Positions 1 through 11,863 of a DNA stretch of 64,000 nt are shown here, piece after piece (the stretch's first letter is position 1; every line of letters starts with the position of its first letter). The stretch is taken from assembly GCA_037976565.1 (NCBI GenBank), contig CP137666.1, positions 6,443,802 to 6,507,801 on the forward strand, given 5' to 3'. Made by a program: the position numbers and the translations under genes. Below the pieces are notes generated by a model. The model made no database searches. It was given only the letters and a program-made list of their open reading frames with translations, and was not told where the DNA came from. The stretch comes from Mesocentrotus franciscanus. Taxonomy: Eukaryota; Echinodermata; Echinoidea; Camarodonta; Strongylocentrotidae.

Positions 1-1546
1 TTACTGTTATCAATATAATATCATACGCTCCCAATATTGAAAAGATGCAAGTTACCTTTTACTCAGAACTAAAGCATTTTCTCAAAGATTCTGTAGATAG
101 AGAGAACATTAAAGCCGGTGGTGATTTTAACTGCATTTTGAATTCAGATTTGGACAAGAAAGGAGGAGAAGAAGGAATAAAGAAAAATGTAGTAGATAAA
201 ATCCATGATTTAATTGATACTTTTGACCTTCGGGATATATAGAGGTTCATGCACCCTGATGAACATAGATTTACATGGACAAAATCCAACCCTCTTATTC
301 AATGTCGACTTGACTATTTTCTCATGAGTAATGCCTTATCTGAAAATGTAAATCAAAGTGATATACGCCCAGGAATAAGATTCGATCAATCATCATTTTT
401 TTCTTGAAATACAGTTACAAAAGGATCCTAAGAGAGGCACAGGTCATTGGAAATTTAACAATACTTATCTTAATGATCCCATCATCCCAATTATGTGAAA
501 GTTAAATGGGAGTGGATAAAATACCAAGCAAGAAAATTAACAATGAAAATATGTCAAGAAACAAGCTCAGAACAGACGAGAAACAGTATCTGAGTTAACG
601 AGTTCATTACATAAATTAGAGAAAACTCTTGCTAAGGATCCGTCAGACGTTACTCTTAATGAGATTCATGTTGTTAGAAGTGCCCTAGAAGAGTTAGATG
701 ATCAAATATAGTAGATGGATTAATTGTACGTTCAAAAAGTAGATGGGCCGAAAAGGGTGAAAAGAGTAACAAGTATTTGTTTAGGTCTTGAGAAGCAAAA
801 CTCTCGGAAGAAGCAGTCTAAAAAGTTTATAACAGATGATGGCACTGAAACTGTTAATCCAGAACAAATATTGTCTATGTAGAGTGCATAGTATGAAAAT
901 GTATACAGGTCAATAATTGATAAGAATACTCAAGATGATTCTACATGACTTGTATATATAGTACATCTATATCCCCTGTCTATAGAAAAAGACGACATTG
1001 TAAAGTGTGAGAACAATCTTTCAATTCAATTATTGGTGAATGTTTTAATGCCCTTAATAAAATGGCCAAAAACAAGAGCACAGGTAACGATGGTTTCTCG
1101 TGTGAATGGTATTTAACATTTTGGAATATTATAGGAAAATTTGTTGTTCAGGTCTTGAATAAGGGTTTGAGTAGTGGAAAAATGTCAACATCTCAAAGAC
1201 AAGCAGTGATAACTCTGATTGGAAAAGAAGGCAAAGACAGATGTAAAATCCATAACTGGAGACCCATATTATTATAAAATTGCATCCATAGCTTTATCTT
1301 TGAGACTAGAGAAGATTATTCAAAAACTAATTCATCCCGACCAAACTGGTTTTGTTAAAGGAAGGTATATAGGGGAGTCTGTGAGAACAATTTCAGATAT
1401 TATGGATTATATACCAAACTTAAAAATATATCGGGTATTTTGCTTTTTCTGGATTTTGAAAAGGCATTTGATTCACTAAAGTGGAATTTTCTATTTAAAA
1501 CTTTGAGACGTTTCCAGTTTGGATGAAATTTTATTAGTTACGTCAG

Positions 1547-1701
1547 GGCCCTGTCTTATAAAGAGTAACGATTAATCGTAACTTATTTGCGATTGATATC
1601 AATCGCAACTATGTACATAAGAGATAGGGGACTGAAAACTTGCGATGGATTGGAACCTGCGATTGATTCGGATCAATCGCAACTCTTTATAAGACGGGGC
1701 C
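1547..1701. mobile_element. 155-bp palindromic MITE inserted in the LINE
   Basis: The ends are inverted repeats: 5' ggccctgtcttataaagagt and 3' actctttataagacggggcc, differing at one base. A 3-bp duplication, CAG, flanks it at 1544-1546 and 1702-1704. Internally there are further palindromes around gcgattgat/atcaatcgc. Removing the insert plus one CAG restores the LINE reading frame (SYVR joined to TLYTNISS), which fixes the boundaries well. A 3-bp duplication fits the PIF/Harbinger superfamily, but CAG is not its usual TWA target, so I leave the superfamily open. Confidence 0.75.
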
Positions 1702-1806
1702 CAGAACTCTTTACACAAACATAAGTAGTTGTATAATGAAATATAATGGAAAAACATCTGCATATTTTCCGATTGGGAGAGGGGCTCGACAGGGGGATCC
1801 ACTAAG

Positions 1807-2128
1807 CAGGGGCGGATCCAGCCTGCGGCAAGGGAGGGGGCCTAAAAAGGGGCCCACTTTGTGCGAAAATTTGAAAATCGTGCCGTTCGATTTTTCGCTC
1901 AGTGGGGGAAGTAGTGAGCAAAAAAAAAAATGTTGGCACCGAAAAAAAATTTCCCTCCGGGAAGCGTAATTTTTTTTTCCATCGCCACCCCCCCCTTGGG
2001 CGCCAGGGGTAGTGAGCACAAAAATGGGCGCCAGGGGAGGGGGCCCATCTTCTTTTTTTTTCAAAAAAAGGGTGTTTTTACCTGTTTTTTTTTCCTAGGG
2101 GAGGGCCTCCCCCCTGGATCCGCCACTG
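1807..2128. mobile_element. Non-autonomous hAT-type MITE with 8-bp target duplication
   Basis: The element begins CAGGGGCGGATCCAG and ends CTGGATCCGCCACTG, an inverted terminal pair. The 8-bp repeat CCACTAAG flanks it at 1799-1806 and 2129-2136. An 8-bp duplication and CAG ends are hallmarks of hAT transposons. Its interior is G/C-homopolymer rich with poly-A and poly-T runs and encodes no transposase. Excision in silico restores the LINE frame GDPLSSHLFILAV. A related, 5'-incomplete copy lies at 31400-31647. Confidence 0.85.
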
Positions 2129-3900
2129 CCACTAAGCTCCCATTTATTTATTTTAGCAGTCAAAACATTATCCCGGTCTATTCGAGATAACGATAGTATA
2201 AAAGGTATATCTGTTAATAATGCCGAGGTAAAGATTATTCAATATGAAGGCGATACAACATGTGTCTTTGACGGTATAGAATCTGCAAAAAAGTTACTTT
2301 TTTATTGCATAATTTTGATAAGATGTCAGGTTTGAAACTGAATGCAAATAAGACACAAGCTTTGTGGCTATAGGTTCAAAGAGGTTTAGTATATAATGAG
2401 ACGCCACTTGGTATTAGGTGGCCAACAGAGCCAGTGAAGGCATTAGGAGTCTGTTTTTCAAATAATAAAGATTTAGCTGAGAAAGTAAACTTTGAAAATA
2501 GAATCAGACAAATAAACACAATTTTGTATATGTTAAAATGCAGAAATTTAACACTTTCAGGTAAAATACTTTTGATAAAAACTTTTGCCTTATCTAAGTT
2601 CATTTATTTAGCTTCAGTTTTATAGATATCCCACAATATGTTATTCAATGTGTAGAAAAGGTCATATTCGACTTTCTATGGAGTGCAGGTAAAGGTATGA
2701 TTAAAAAAAAAACTATCTTAGGGGATTTAGAAGAAGGGGGTCTCAAGATGGTCGACCTTAAACAATGTTTGCAGCTCAAAAGTTGAAGTGGATAAATATG
2801 TATAACACAACTAGTAATGTGTGGAAGAATATCTTAGATAAATTGATTGAACCATAATGGTGGTGACCTAGTTTTTTTTTATTGTAATGTACAACAAATA
2901 CAAGATCACACGTGGAAGACCATATCACCGTTTTATAAAGGAATGTTGAAAAGCTTATTTCAGTTTTATTAATCCAGACAATGTAGAAGTTACTAATCAA
3001 ATAATTTGGAATAATCTAAATCATAATATTTGTGTTGCATCCAAACCCTGTTTTGATAAATGCATGCATGTTAAAGGTATAAACTTAGTGAGTGATTTAT
3101 ACAATAATGACAGGTCAATAATTCCATTTGATATATGGGTTGAAAGAGGAGTTCCCCCGAATTTTTAATGCTATGGAGGAGTATTGTTCATGCCATACCT
3201 ATAGCCTGGAAACAGAAACTTAGACAAGGTTTTGATGGGAAGAATTGTGTATCCAAGGCTTTGACACATATTGAAAATGACTCAGAGTTACCGCTAGAAA
3301 ACATGACATCCAAGAAATTTTACCGTATTCTCATTAAAAGGATTTTTATACCTCCTACTTCTAAAAAAAAAATTACGAGAGAAATGGATATTACAGATAG
3401 TGATGGGAAAAATACATAATCTTACCTTTCACATCAACTATTGAAGTTAAAACAAGAATTTTTCAGTACAAAATTGACACAAACTGTCTTCAAACTAATT
3501 ATAGATTACATAAAATGAAATTGGTTGACTCAGAACTATGTACTTTTTGTGAAAAGTTCCCTGAAACAATGGAGCACATTTTGTTGGGAGTGTGAATAAT
3601 TATGTAAGGCCGCTATGGTCAGAGTTTCAAGCCTGCATGGTATAGAGGTATTACTAGTACTTATATAAGTTTGAATTTTGACTCTGTATTATTTGGATAT
3701 AAAAGAAATAACTCGAATTTGTTTTTGAACCTTTGTTTAATCTGAATGAGAAAAAAAAGATATATAAATTAACAACTTCATTATCAATCTGTTATCACTT
3801 GAGTTCAAGTTAATTATGAATTTCAAAATAATTATACAGGCCGATATATCTGAAATATATACATTTTTAATTTACATCATTTTTAGATAAAACTGAAAAT

Positions 3901-4612
3901 TTCCATCATACCGAGATTTTTTAATCTTGTGCAGATAGCAGAGGCAAGCTCACCCTATAGGCCTACATAAAAACAAGAATCTTTTGTGGCGTCAACCAAC
4001 GAGTCACTCTAGGCAGGAGCGGCTTTACGTCGAGGGACAAGGATGAACCTCCCCCTCCCCACCTAGTCTATAAGCACAGACTCTAATATGACGATTCCTA
4101 AGGCCATGAGCAGATATCTGTCAGGATCTGGTTGTACGTGTGCGAGGCAGCGTACAGAGCATATTGTAGTCTTATTTTGCAGACACAGTTACACACAACG
4201 ACTGACGCGGGGTTGTGCCTGCAGGTGCCTGCTATTTTTTAAACAATAATTATACAAAAATTCGGTTTAGATTACTAGTATACTGGTAATATTTCTATTT
4301 TATTTATTCGTCAAGCATGATATATTCAAAATATACGACGTGTAATTTACAATGAAGAAGCTATATGCATTTACAAAATATCTAATGAAAGCTAATAATC
4401 ATTGGCTTTAAGTAATTTTCTTTAATAAAACAAATGATTGATCAAGCATTTTTTATATCTTTTACTGATAACGTCGTAAATCTGCAGAATATAATAAACC
4501 AATTTTATTCAACAGTCCTGTGTACATGGTATTATATGCCCATGCAACTGGGTCAAAATGTTTTTCAGGCCACGATAGTTATCGATAATTATGTTCAACG
4601 CACAGTCATTGC
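3901..4612. other. Intergenic stretch, probable 3' flank of the ankyrin gene
   Basis: No coding region is recognisable. On the minus strand, downstream of the ankyrin stop codon, an AATAAA signal occurs at about 4300-4306 (tttatt on the plus strand) and an ATTAAA near 4413, either of which could serve as the polyadenylation signal of the minus-strand gene. That use is inferred. Confidence 0.4.
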
Positions 4613-5326
4613 TTATGCAGTGGCTGATATAACAGGAAGAACCCCAGCTTGATTTCGAATAAGCCAGGCTCCGTGCTCACACAAGACTTGGCCGAGTTCT
4701 TTGACCATCAATGGCGGGATCAATTGCAGGGCCGTGTTTCCATCTGAATCCTGAACATTCGGGTCAGCGCCATACTTAATCAGAAGATGTACCATGGTAC
4801 GGTTCCCTTGCTCGCAGGCGATCATAAGTGCCGTTTGGCCATTCTCGTCCTTCTGATCAAAGTCAATCTTGCCTTCCAGGAGCGCCATGAAGGCATCGAC
4901 CCTGCGGCATCGAATCGATGACCAGGTCACCAGGGCATGGAGCAACAGATCCCGGGTAGGATCTGCTCCCGCCGCCATCAAAACACGGGCTGTTTCACAC
5001 TGTTCGTTCTTGAAAGCATACAAGAGGGAACCAACTACATTACTGCCAGTTTGTGCGCTTCCAAGACAGTCAGTATGTTCGACCTCGAGAGCGTTGAAGC
5101 CTACAAGAGCCTTGATGACATCGGTGTGGCCGTTTGCTGCAGCAACGGAAAGGGCGTTTCTGCCGTCTGGATCACGATACTGAGCCAATGCTCGCCATTT
5201 CCTTCGCCATCTCAAAGCTTGGTGAACTTCACTTTGCGAGTGAGATCGTACAAGAATGAGAAGCTTCTCCTTATCTCCATGTTCTGCGCTCTCGAAGATC
5301 TGGGACCCCAGACACCTTTTCGCCAT
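4613..5326 (-). CDS. Small ankyrin-repeat protein, 237 aa
   Basis: The open frame ends in TAA at 4613-4615 and can be read upstream to 5380. I prefer the start at 5326 (MAKRCLGSQIFESAEHGD) because the bases just upstream on this strand read tctgtttttacag, a good splice acceptor, so the extra 18 residues are probably intronic and a 5' UTR exon lies further upstream. Ankyrin repeats are visible: DPDGRNALSVAAANGHTDVI around residues 52-75, a diverged unit ending VLMAAGADPTRD, and the clearest, DENGQTALMIACEQGN followed by LLIKYGADPNVQDSDGNTAL, around residues 160-205. No signal peptide, membrane segment or other domain is seen. Ankyrin repeats mediate protein-protein contacts. No specific function or orthologue can be named. 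Codon use and the uninterrupted frame support a real gene; it could also be a recent retrocopy, since all visible coding sequence is in one exon. Confidence 0.8.
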   Translation of the reverse strand: MAKRCLGSQIFESAEHGDKEKLLILVRSHSQSEVHQALRWRRKWRALAQYRDPDGRNALSVAAANGHTDVIKALVGFNALEVEHTDCLGSAQTGSNVVGSLLYAFKNEQCETARVLMAAGADPTRDLLLHALVTWSSIRCRRVDAFMALLEGKIDFDQKDENGQTALMIACEQGNRTMVHLLIKYGADPNVQDSDGNTALQLIPPLMVKELGQVLCEHGAWLIRNQAGVLPVISATA

Positions 5327-5994
5327 CTTTTCTGTAAAAACAGAGGACGTACACAAAACATTAGCAATGTAGCCATTCAAGGATTCCTAATAAAGTGAGG
5401 GGGGCACATCCCCAAATGAAAGTTCTGTCGGGAAAAAGGTATAAGAGCCAGGATCTTATCCTCGCCAGCAAATTTTTAAATGGGAATGGGATTTAAATTT
5501 TTCAATAGAAAATTTGTTGAGTTCTGGTGAAAGTGAAAACATAATGTGTGAGCTTCCTCATGCTCTTTATGTCAGTTTGGAAGAATATCAAAGCAGAAAT
5601 GTTCCATAAAAAGCTTTGTTCTTCAAAATGTTCTCATATTTGAGATATCAGAAAAAAGCTGAAATGTTTGGACCAAACTAAACATTAAGCGAGACAAAAG
5701 TCAATGTCTTACTATTTGATGATTCCAAACCCTCACAGTATACACGAATTTCTATGTACTATATACTCAACGTACGTATCCAGACAGGTTATTTCACAAT
5801 GTATAACGGAAGCCCAGAACTCAATTTCTTCTTTGACCCATTTTATTTACCCCGCCCAATGAACTATTCATGTAAACACGTCAGTGCCTTGGTGTGGCAG
5901 AATGTCGGCGCTGTATGTAAATAAATTGCTTTTGTGAGACGAAATGACGGCGCTGTCATTGTCAATACGGAGACATTCATCATTTCAAACGGAG
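5327..5994. other. Upstream region of the ankyrin gene, no recognised features
   Basis: This contains the putative acceptor at about 5330 (minus strand) and presumably an intron and promoter for the ankyrin gene. I cannot place a 5' exon or a TATA box with confidence. The plus-strand open frame over 4937-5398 is the antisense shadow of the ankyrin coding sequence. Confidence 0.35.
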
Positions 5995-6183
5995 TCGGCG
6001 CTCCTGGGGGTACACTGCCCACTACTTTTTCAAGTACCCCAAAAGTGCCCCTTTTTACATAGGGAAAGTGCCCCTATTGCTTCAGATAAGTGCCCTTTTC
6101 TTTCCAATTGGCGCCAGTTCTAAATTCCGAGTATAAGTTTCCCTTAGCACCTCTGATAAGTGCCCCTATATACCTCTGATAAT
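5995..6183 (-). mobile_element. Truncated end of a GTGCCCC-rich DNA element
   Basis: Begins CGGCGCTCCTGGGGG and continues through ttttcaagtaccccaaaagt and degenerate repeats of 'aagtgcccctttt', matching the ends of the longer elements at 14541-15435 and 25038-26272. Only about 190 bp are present, so this is a fragment. Confidence 0.65.
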
Positions 6184-6426
6184 GTTATCGTTCTGTCCAA
6201 GGAACGGAGTGTTTTCCTCTGAATCCGAGCCTAAATCGAGAACTGAAGGGAGGCATGGGTGTCGATCACGGGGGGGGGGGATATATCCCCATCCCCAATA
6301 TTTCAGGTGGGGATGGCCTGTACAATCCCCCCCAATAATTCACCATCAAAAAAAAAAATGAAGAGAAAAATTAATGATGAGAGCCCGATGAGAGTAGTTA
6401 ATGGTTATTACTCGCAAGATGACCAT
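6184..6426. repeat. G/C-homopolymer-rich repeat fragment
   Basis: Holds a run of 12 G at 6270, tggggatgg/ccccatcccc short inverted repeats, and an A11 tract. It resembles debris of the homopolymer-rich hAT-like families in the window but has no complete ends. Confidence 0.35.
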
Positions 6427-7398
6427 CAATATACACATTTTGCTATCTCATTTTCATAATACATACATATATAAATAGAAAACGAAGTAAATGAGACAAC
6501 CGTATATGAGACAAGAATAAATTGAATTCTCGCTCATACGGCTTCATCAGGAATTTATGAATTTATTCAATTTATTCAATCAACAGCATCATAGAAATGC
6601 AGTGCGCCAAATGCAAAGCCGCAGCGTTAAAAACCAACGAGCTAAATGTTAAGCGCGAAGCGCAAAAGTGCAAGAAAAAAGTAGAGAGTGGGAGAGAGAG
6701 ATAATGAGAGACAGAAAGGATAATAACCCAGGTAGCAAGCCCATGTGGGACCCACATGGGTCCCATATTCTTTGAAACATGGGCCCCATATGGAAAACCG
6801 TCTGGGGCTCTAAGGCATCTGCACCCAAGAAGCATATGGGACCCATATGGGTAAACCATTATATTAAGACAGATGGGACCCAGATGGGACCCATAACAAA
6901 CTAGGCCCAAATGGGTATGCCCAGCTTAATCCCATCTGGTACCCATATTGGTTAACCCAGATATATCCCATGTGTGTTAACCCAGATTTTCCCCATGTGT
7001 TACACATATGGGCATATTCATATTATACCCATATGTGTACGCCCAGCTCATTCCCATCTGGGACCCATAAGGGCTGGCCCAGATAGATCCCATATGGGTT
7101 ACTAAATATTGGCCCCATATGGGATACATATATGGGTTCCATTTAATAGCCCAGATGGCACAAGTGACCTAGATCATCCCCATATGGGCCCCATATGGGC
7201 TTGCTACCTGGGAAAAGGGAAGAAACGGGCAGAAGAAAAAAGGAAAGGGGAAGAGAAAAGGAAGAAAGACAAGAGAAAGAGGGACATATATATTCCAGCA
7301 TTTCCTTCAGCGAACTGATGTGAATGGGCGATGAAAAAAGAGGTGACTTTAAAGTAACCTACAATGAAATATTGCTCATGTTTATTTCTTACAATGTC
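6427..7398. repeat. CCCATATGGG-rich interspersed element, copy A
   Basis: Closely matches 13175-14158 over its whole length (a few percent differences). The layout is: an AT-rich left part (gctatctcattttc, ctcgctcatacggcttcatc), a purine-rich stretch, a core of about 490 bp (6727-7213) bounded by the inverted pair CCCAGGTAGCAAGCCCAT / ATGGGCTTGCTACCTGGG and packed with short palindromes such as CCCATATGGG, CCCATGTGGG and CCCAGATGGG, then an AAG-rich stretch and a common right end. No transposase is encoded. The repetitive MGP/WVP-type peptides it yields in several frames are a by-product of the repeats. Confidence 0.75.
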
Positions 7399-9020
7399 AA
7401 AATTACTTTACGGGATCCCCCTCCCTAAAAAGCTTAGGCATGGGTGATGGTAGGTATGAGGTTAATGCATGATCAGGAATTAGTTGAGTAGATGGAAAAG
7501 AAGTGAGAAATAAGCTGAAAGAAACATGGAAAATTGCCATGGAATGATGGAAGGCAATGTGAGACAGGCCCAACATGTTCTAAAACAAGTAATAATATTC
7601 AAGAATACTTATGATTTCTTTCACCTAGGAGTTCTTCAAAAACTAATTAAAAACGAGTAAATAATCAATGCCACATTATTGACAGGGCTTAAAAGGAATG
7701 TGAAAAGAAAAACAAGAAACAAAAAAGATTGAATGAAATTTGGGACTGATTGTGAATTTCAATACGCGAAATTTACAAGCTCAGGCATTCGCGCAGAATG
7801 TGCCTCTTGAAAATAAGCTCTTTGTATGTACATAAACAAGCAATACAACAGAATACTCCAGTTCGATATTTTGGAGAAAGATTATTATGTCACAACTTAT
7901 TTATTTTTTGTTGAAAAGCTGATGTATTGTATTAAAACGTAACAGGCATAAGAAGGTGTTTTTGAAGGTTAGAATGTTATTAAGTTTGAAGTTTTGTTTA
8001 TAACACCCTTCCAATAATAATACACCTTCTAAGACTGGTTATAGTTTTTGAGCAAAAAAAATAGTGCTCTGGTCAGGGCCTTAGGGGAATATTATGCTTA
8101 TAATTATTTAGAGCGTATCTGGTATGACAAGTATATCTGGGTGAAGAAGGAGATAATGGAAGTTTGTTGTTTGGTAGTTGGAACGTAAGTTTTATATTAT
8201 GTTTTTAAGAAACAGACAGTTTGTATGAGATCAGGAGTGGAAATTTTCTGTCATTTTGAGAACCAAATTTTGCATCAGTGATATTCTGTTTCATTGAATT
8301 GAGTTTCCCGCAGAGAGGATTCAGTTGGTTTAATTAAAGAAGGAAGAGAGTCAAATGAAGAACCAAAAGCAATATGTTTTTCATTTACTAATGAGAACTA
8401 TGTTTTTTGAGATCTCCTTACACAGAATATTGGAATGGGTTTTTCACGATGAATGTTGTTTGGAGACATCAATATTCATAAAATGTATGTTTCTATCACC
8501 AGGAAATAAAGAATTTTCTGTCTACATGAACCTTTCCTGGTTGCTTATTAATGCATTTGCCCACTGGTAACATAATACTTTCACAAGTTGATATCCCTCA
8601 CCATTGGATTTTTTTGTGGTAATGTCTAAATTTTGTTTAAAAATAGATGATATCAGTCTGGTAGGCCTACACTGCAGGCAAGAGTCAGGACTAACATTTA
8701 GCATGTTATTAATTTTATTACCACTCTTATATTCTCTGAAATGTTATCTTTATTGAGGGTGACTTGAACAAGTTAATAACTTGGAAGGGAGGGGGTGCAA
8801 CCTGCCACACGCTTCTACCTCTTGGTTGCTTTGATCCATTGCCGAAAATATTTTGGCACCTATCATCCCCCCCCCCCAACCACGGATACAAATCGACACC
8901 CTTGAGGGAGGGGCACTCTTACAGACAAAGCGGCGACAATCAATTTTACATTTTTGTTTGCTCAGCGCGGGACCCGGAACTTACGCGCATGACAACAGCA
9001 TGGAAGCTTAAAAGTGCCCC
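7399..9020. other. Intergenic, no gene or classifiable repeat
   Basis: AT-rich DNA with short open frames only. A small C-homopolymer block lies near 8868-8880. Nothing else can be supported. Confidence 0.4.
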
Positions 9021-9480
9021 CAGAAGACAAGATAAATGAGGACGAAAAGACGAGACGAGAAGACGAGAAAAGGAGTCAAGAAGACATTCAAGAAGACGAG
9101 ACGAAAAATGAAAAGACGAGATCCTGGATCTCCCCAAATCGACTTCATCAGGATGAGGAGACGAGAAGATAAGATCATGGATTTCGTCAAGTCGACTGTC
9201 TTGATTTGGACGAGAAGACAAGATCCAGTGTCTCATCTTCACACAAGTCGACTTGACGAGTCCCAGTGTCCCGTATTCTCGTCCAAACCGAGCTGACTTG
9301 ACGAGATACACGCAATGTCTGATCTTTTCATCTTCTCAGCCAAATCAAGTTGCCTTGACAAAATCCAGGGATCTCGTCTCTTTGTCTTCTTGTCTTCTTG
9401 ATTATTATATATATATATATATATTGTTTTTTTTGGGGGGGGCATCTCATTGTCTCGTCTTCTCGTCATCCCATCCTGAT
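9021..9480. repeat. Large inverted repeat of degenerate GACGAGAAGACGAGA units
   Basis: The left half (about 9021-9225) is built from purine-rich units such as gacgagaagacgaga; the right half (about 9230-9475) from their complement (tctcgtcttctcgtc), with matching landmarks in both halves such as gtcgact, tggatctcg and aatcaag/cttgatt. An AT dinucleotide run and a G8 run interrupt the right arm near 9405-9443. The arrangement could fold into a long imperfect hairpin. Open frames over it on both strands reflect the low complexity. Confidence 0.6.
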
Positions 9481-9526
9481 TTATCACGTCTTCTGGAGGC
9501 GACTATCCGAATGCGCCACACCGCCT

Positions 9527-9690
9527 CCTTAAAAGAGAGAAAGAGGGGGAGAGACAAAATGGGAAGATAGGGAAGAGACAAAGGGAGAGGAAGAGAGACA
9601 GAGACAGAGAGAGAGAAAGAAAAGGAGAGGAGAGACAGACACAGTGAAAGAAAGAGAAAGAAAGAGGAAGAGAAAAGGGAGAAAAGAGAT
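9527..9690. repeat. Purine (GA/GAAA/GAGAC) low-complexity tract
   Basis: About 160 bp consisting almost entirely of G and A on the plus strand, with variable agag and gagaca units. The Ser/Leu/Phe-rich frames on the minus strand come from this composition and are not genes. Confidence 0.85.
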
Positions 9691-11229
9691 ATATACAAAC
9701 CCCATGGGAGGAAATGGAATGCATATAATTATAAAAAACAGCAAAGAAAGACAAAACGTTTTCAAGAATAGACATCGGAGTCAATTATGTAGCGAAAAGG
9801 GCAATCTGAATTACATTCATGCATAACAGCTGGAGGTCTGTAGGTCGATTACAATAGGTGTCCAATTCTAAGTCTACAAGACCGCAACAATAAATATTAT
9901 TTTGTTATTTCAAAAGTAAATAGTGGGTGTAGTTGCACATTCAGCAAAGGATGGAGCCGGTGTATATACCCCCCCCCACATTTTAAAAATGTTTAAAATC
10001 ACTCAACTTTTGCAGTCTCTGCAATGCGCAGGGGGACTACCCCCCCTTTACGGGAAGAATCCAGCCCTATGTATGGACACGGAACTAAAGTGCATGTTGG
10101 TGTATTGAAGTTGTATCATACATGTATTCTGCTTGTTTTCATCAACGAGTATACGGTTTGCGTGAATGTACTCATAAGTCATATGTCTGTGTTATTGTAC
10201 AAGGACATATACTATTGATTCAAAAGAATAAACGAACGACCTGCCCAAACTTAATTCATGATTATAGGTGAACAATAATCAAGGTTCACGCAATTCTTGT
10301 TTTCAAAGAGTGATATTCAAGAAAACCACTTTAGGGGAATTGATTTTCAAAAGATGAAAAGGATATTTCCTTGTTTCTGAGGCTTCTCGGTTCTTGGTGA
10401 TTGTGGGAATTGGACTACTTCTTTTTTGCTGTTTTTAATCTTCTGTTTTTTTAATTTTTTAATTTTTACATTGTGACTGGGCAAAAAAGACCGAATAGAC
10501 TTAGAACTTTATATAGATGACCGACCAATTATGATTTCAAAAGATATGTCATTTGTTGTTGTTGTTTGTTTCTCTTTCTTTTTATTCGTGGGTTCAAGTC
10601 ACATTTTCAGCAGTCAGTATTTACTTTGTTTAGTTTGACATGTTTTTAATTACCTTTTTTCTCCTATATAGTGACTGTACAATTAAACCCCCACAACCTG
10701 GATAGGCCTAGAACTTCAGACAACCGACCAAGACTGCTATAACACAAATGATGATAATAAAATAGATTTTTGGGGTTCCAACCTCGTGTCTGTGGCCTCT
10801 TATAAGACGTGTGTAGGTCACGAACGTCCCATTCATGAAAGCTGTCATCATATTTTGATAGGGCTATGATTTACATCGCAGAAACCCGCTGTAGTTTACT
10901 CTCAAAATATTTACTTTCCAAGAGATGCGCAGGGTGTTCGGGTGTGAATTTGCACTTCAAGAAGGAGACAATTTTTTCCTCTCGATTGATTATGATTTGT
11001 AACGTCTATTCAAGCATACTTCGTGAACACCTGAACAGAATGCATCGAGAAGTACAAAGGAATTGAATGAACGAAGAAGTTGGGAATATGCGGGGAATAT
11101 GAAGATATAGTCCGAAATATTGACATCGACATACCAGATTGAGTAAATGGCTCCAAACTTTTATTAGTATTCATGCCATTTCATTTCTTCTTTTATCACA
11201 ATATACAGAAAGTAGAACCGAAAACAACC
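9691..11229. other. Intergenic, nothing recognised
   Basis: AT-rich DNA with short random open frames, C-runs near 9970 and 10040, and T-rich stretches near 10440. No exon-like, RNA or transposon signature could be supported. Confidence 0.35.
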
Positions 11230-11550
11230 GATGCCAATGTCACAAATGAGGTATCAAAATATGCTCATCTGACCGTAATTAAATGCCTAAAACCTATGAG
11301 CTTCCGGGGGCTCTGCCCCCTGGACCAAACTAAGGGCCCTAAGGAGGGCCCCTGGATGCTCATCTGACCGTAATTAAATACCTAAAACCCCTGAGCTTCC
11401 GGGAGCTCTGCCCCATGGACCCTCCACCAATTAGTGACCTGCCAGTGTCACAATAAAGGTATCTAAATATGCTTATCTGACCGTAATTTAATGCCTAAAA
11501 ACCCCGAGCTTCCGGGGGCTCAGGCCCTGGACCCCACGCCAATTTACGCT
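11230..11550. repeat. Tandem GGGGGCTCTGCCCCC repeat, copy A
   Basis: Three degenerate units of roughly 100-130 bp share gctcatctgaccgtaattaa, gcctaaaacc, gagcttccgggggctctgcc and cctggacc. Each unit contains the palindrome GGGGGCTCTGCCCCC. The same family occurs at 30995-31402. The superfamily is not recognisable from the sequence. Confidence 0.7.
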
Positions 11551-11792
11551 TCCTACGCTCTACCTGATCTTTAATACTCCACTTTGAAAAACGTCCCGCG
11601 GGGCCTGCATGTAACATGTGAGAGTGTTGGTGATGCAGATTCTTCTTCCCCCAACAAAAACTTGTTTGCTCATTACGCCAGTGCCCCCTGGAATTTTTGC
11701 CCCCAATCCCAAACTGCTTCCGGCGCGCCTGATTATACCAATAGAAGAAAACGTTGTCTACATAATATCACTCATCGTAATTTAAAATAATT

Positions 11793-11863
11793 CTGTTTGG
11801 AGCTAGAAGGGTGTTAAATCATATACTTTAACACAAGAATTAACGCTCTAGCTCTGAACAGAC
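11793..11863. repeat. 70-bp hairpin repeat, copy 1
   Basis: Left arm tctgtttggagctagaaggg and right arm with taacgctctagctctgaaca form an imperfect inverted repeat around a short AT-rich loop. It is one of six copies of the same family in the window (others near 32180, 47554, 58326, 62653 and 62947). No coding potential. Confidence 0.65.

Larger units (their letters stand above)
1..3900 (+). mobile_element. Degenerate L1/Tx1-like non-LTR retrotransposon (ORF2 remnant)
   Basis: Frame-broken ORF2 runs across the interval and is cut off by the left window edge. The first 400 bases encode the C-terminal half of an APE endonuclease: GGDFNCILN, then a TWTKSNP...RLDYFLMS block. From about 1060 the reverse transcriptase appears (NKSTGNDGFSCEWY, NWRPILL, FLDFEKAFDS, RQGDPLS, then HLFILAVKT after a nested insertion). 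The catalytic YADD box is present only as YEGD near 2240. A C-terminal CxxC...H zinc-knuckle-like motif (LCTFCEKFPETMEHIL) lies near 3540-3590. There are many stops and frameshifts, so the copy is dead. Two DNA elements sit inside it, at 1547-1701 and 1807-2128. The order of domains is typical of L1-clade ORF2. The exact 3' end is uncertain. Confidence 0.85.

Noticed and set aside
4937..5398. 153-aa plus-strand open frame
   Set aside because: It is antisense to the ankyrin coding sequence and has no recognisable domain.
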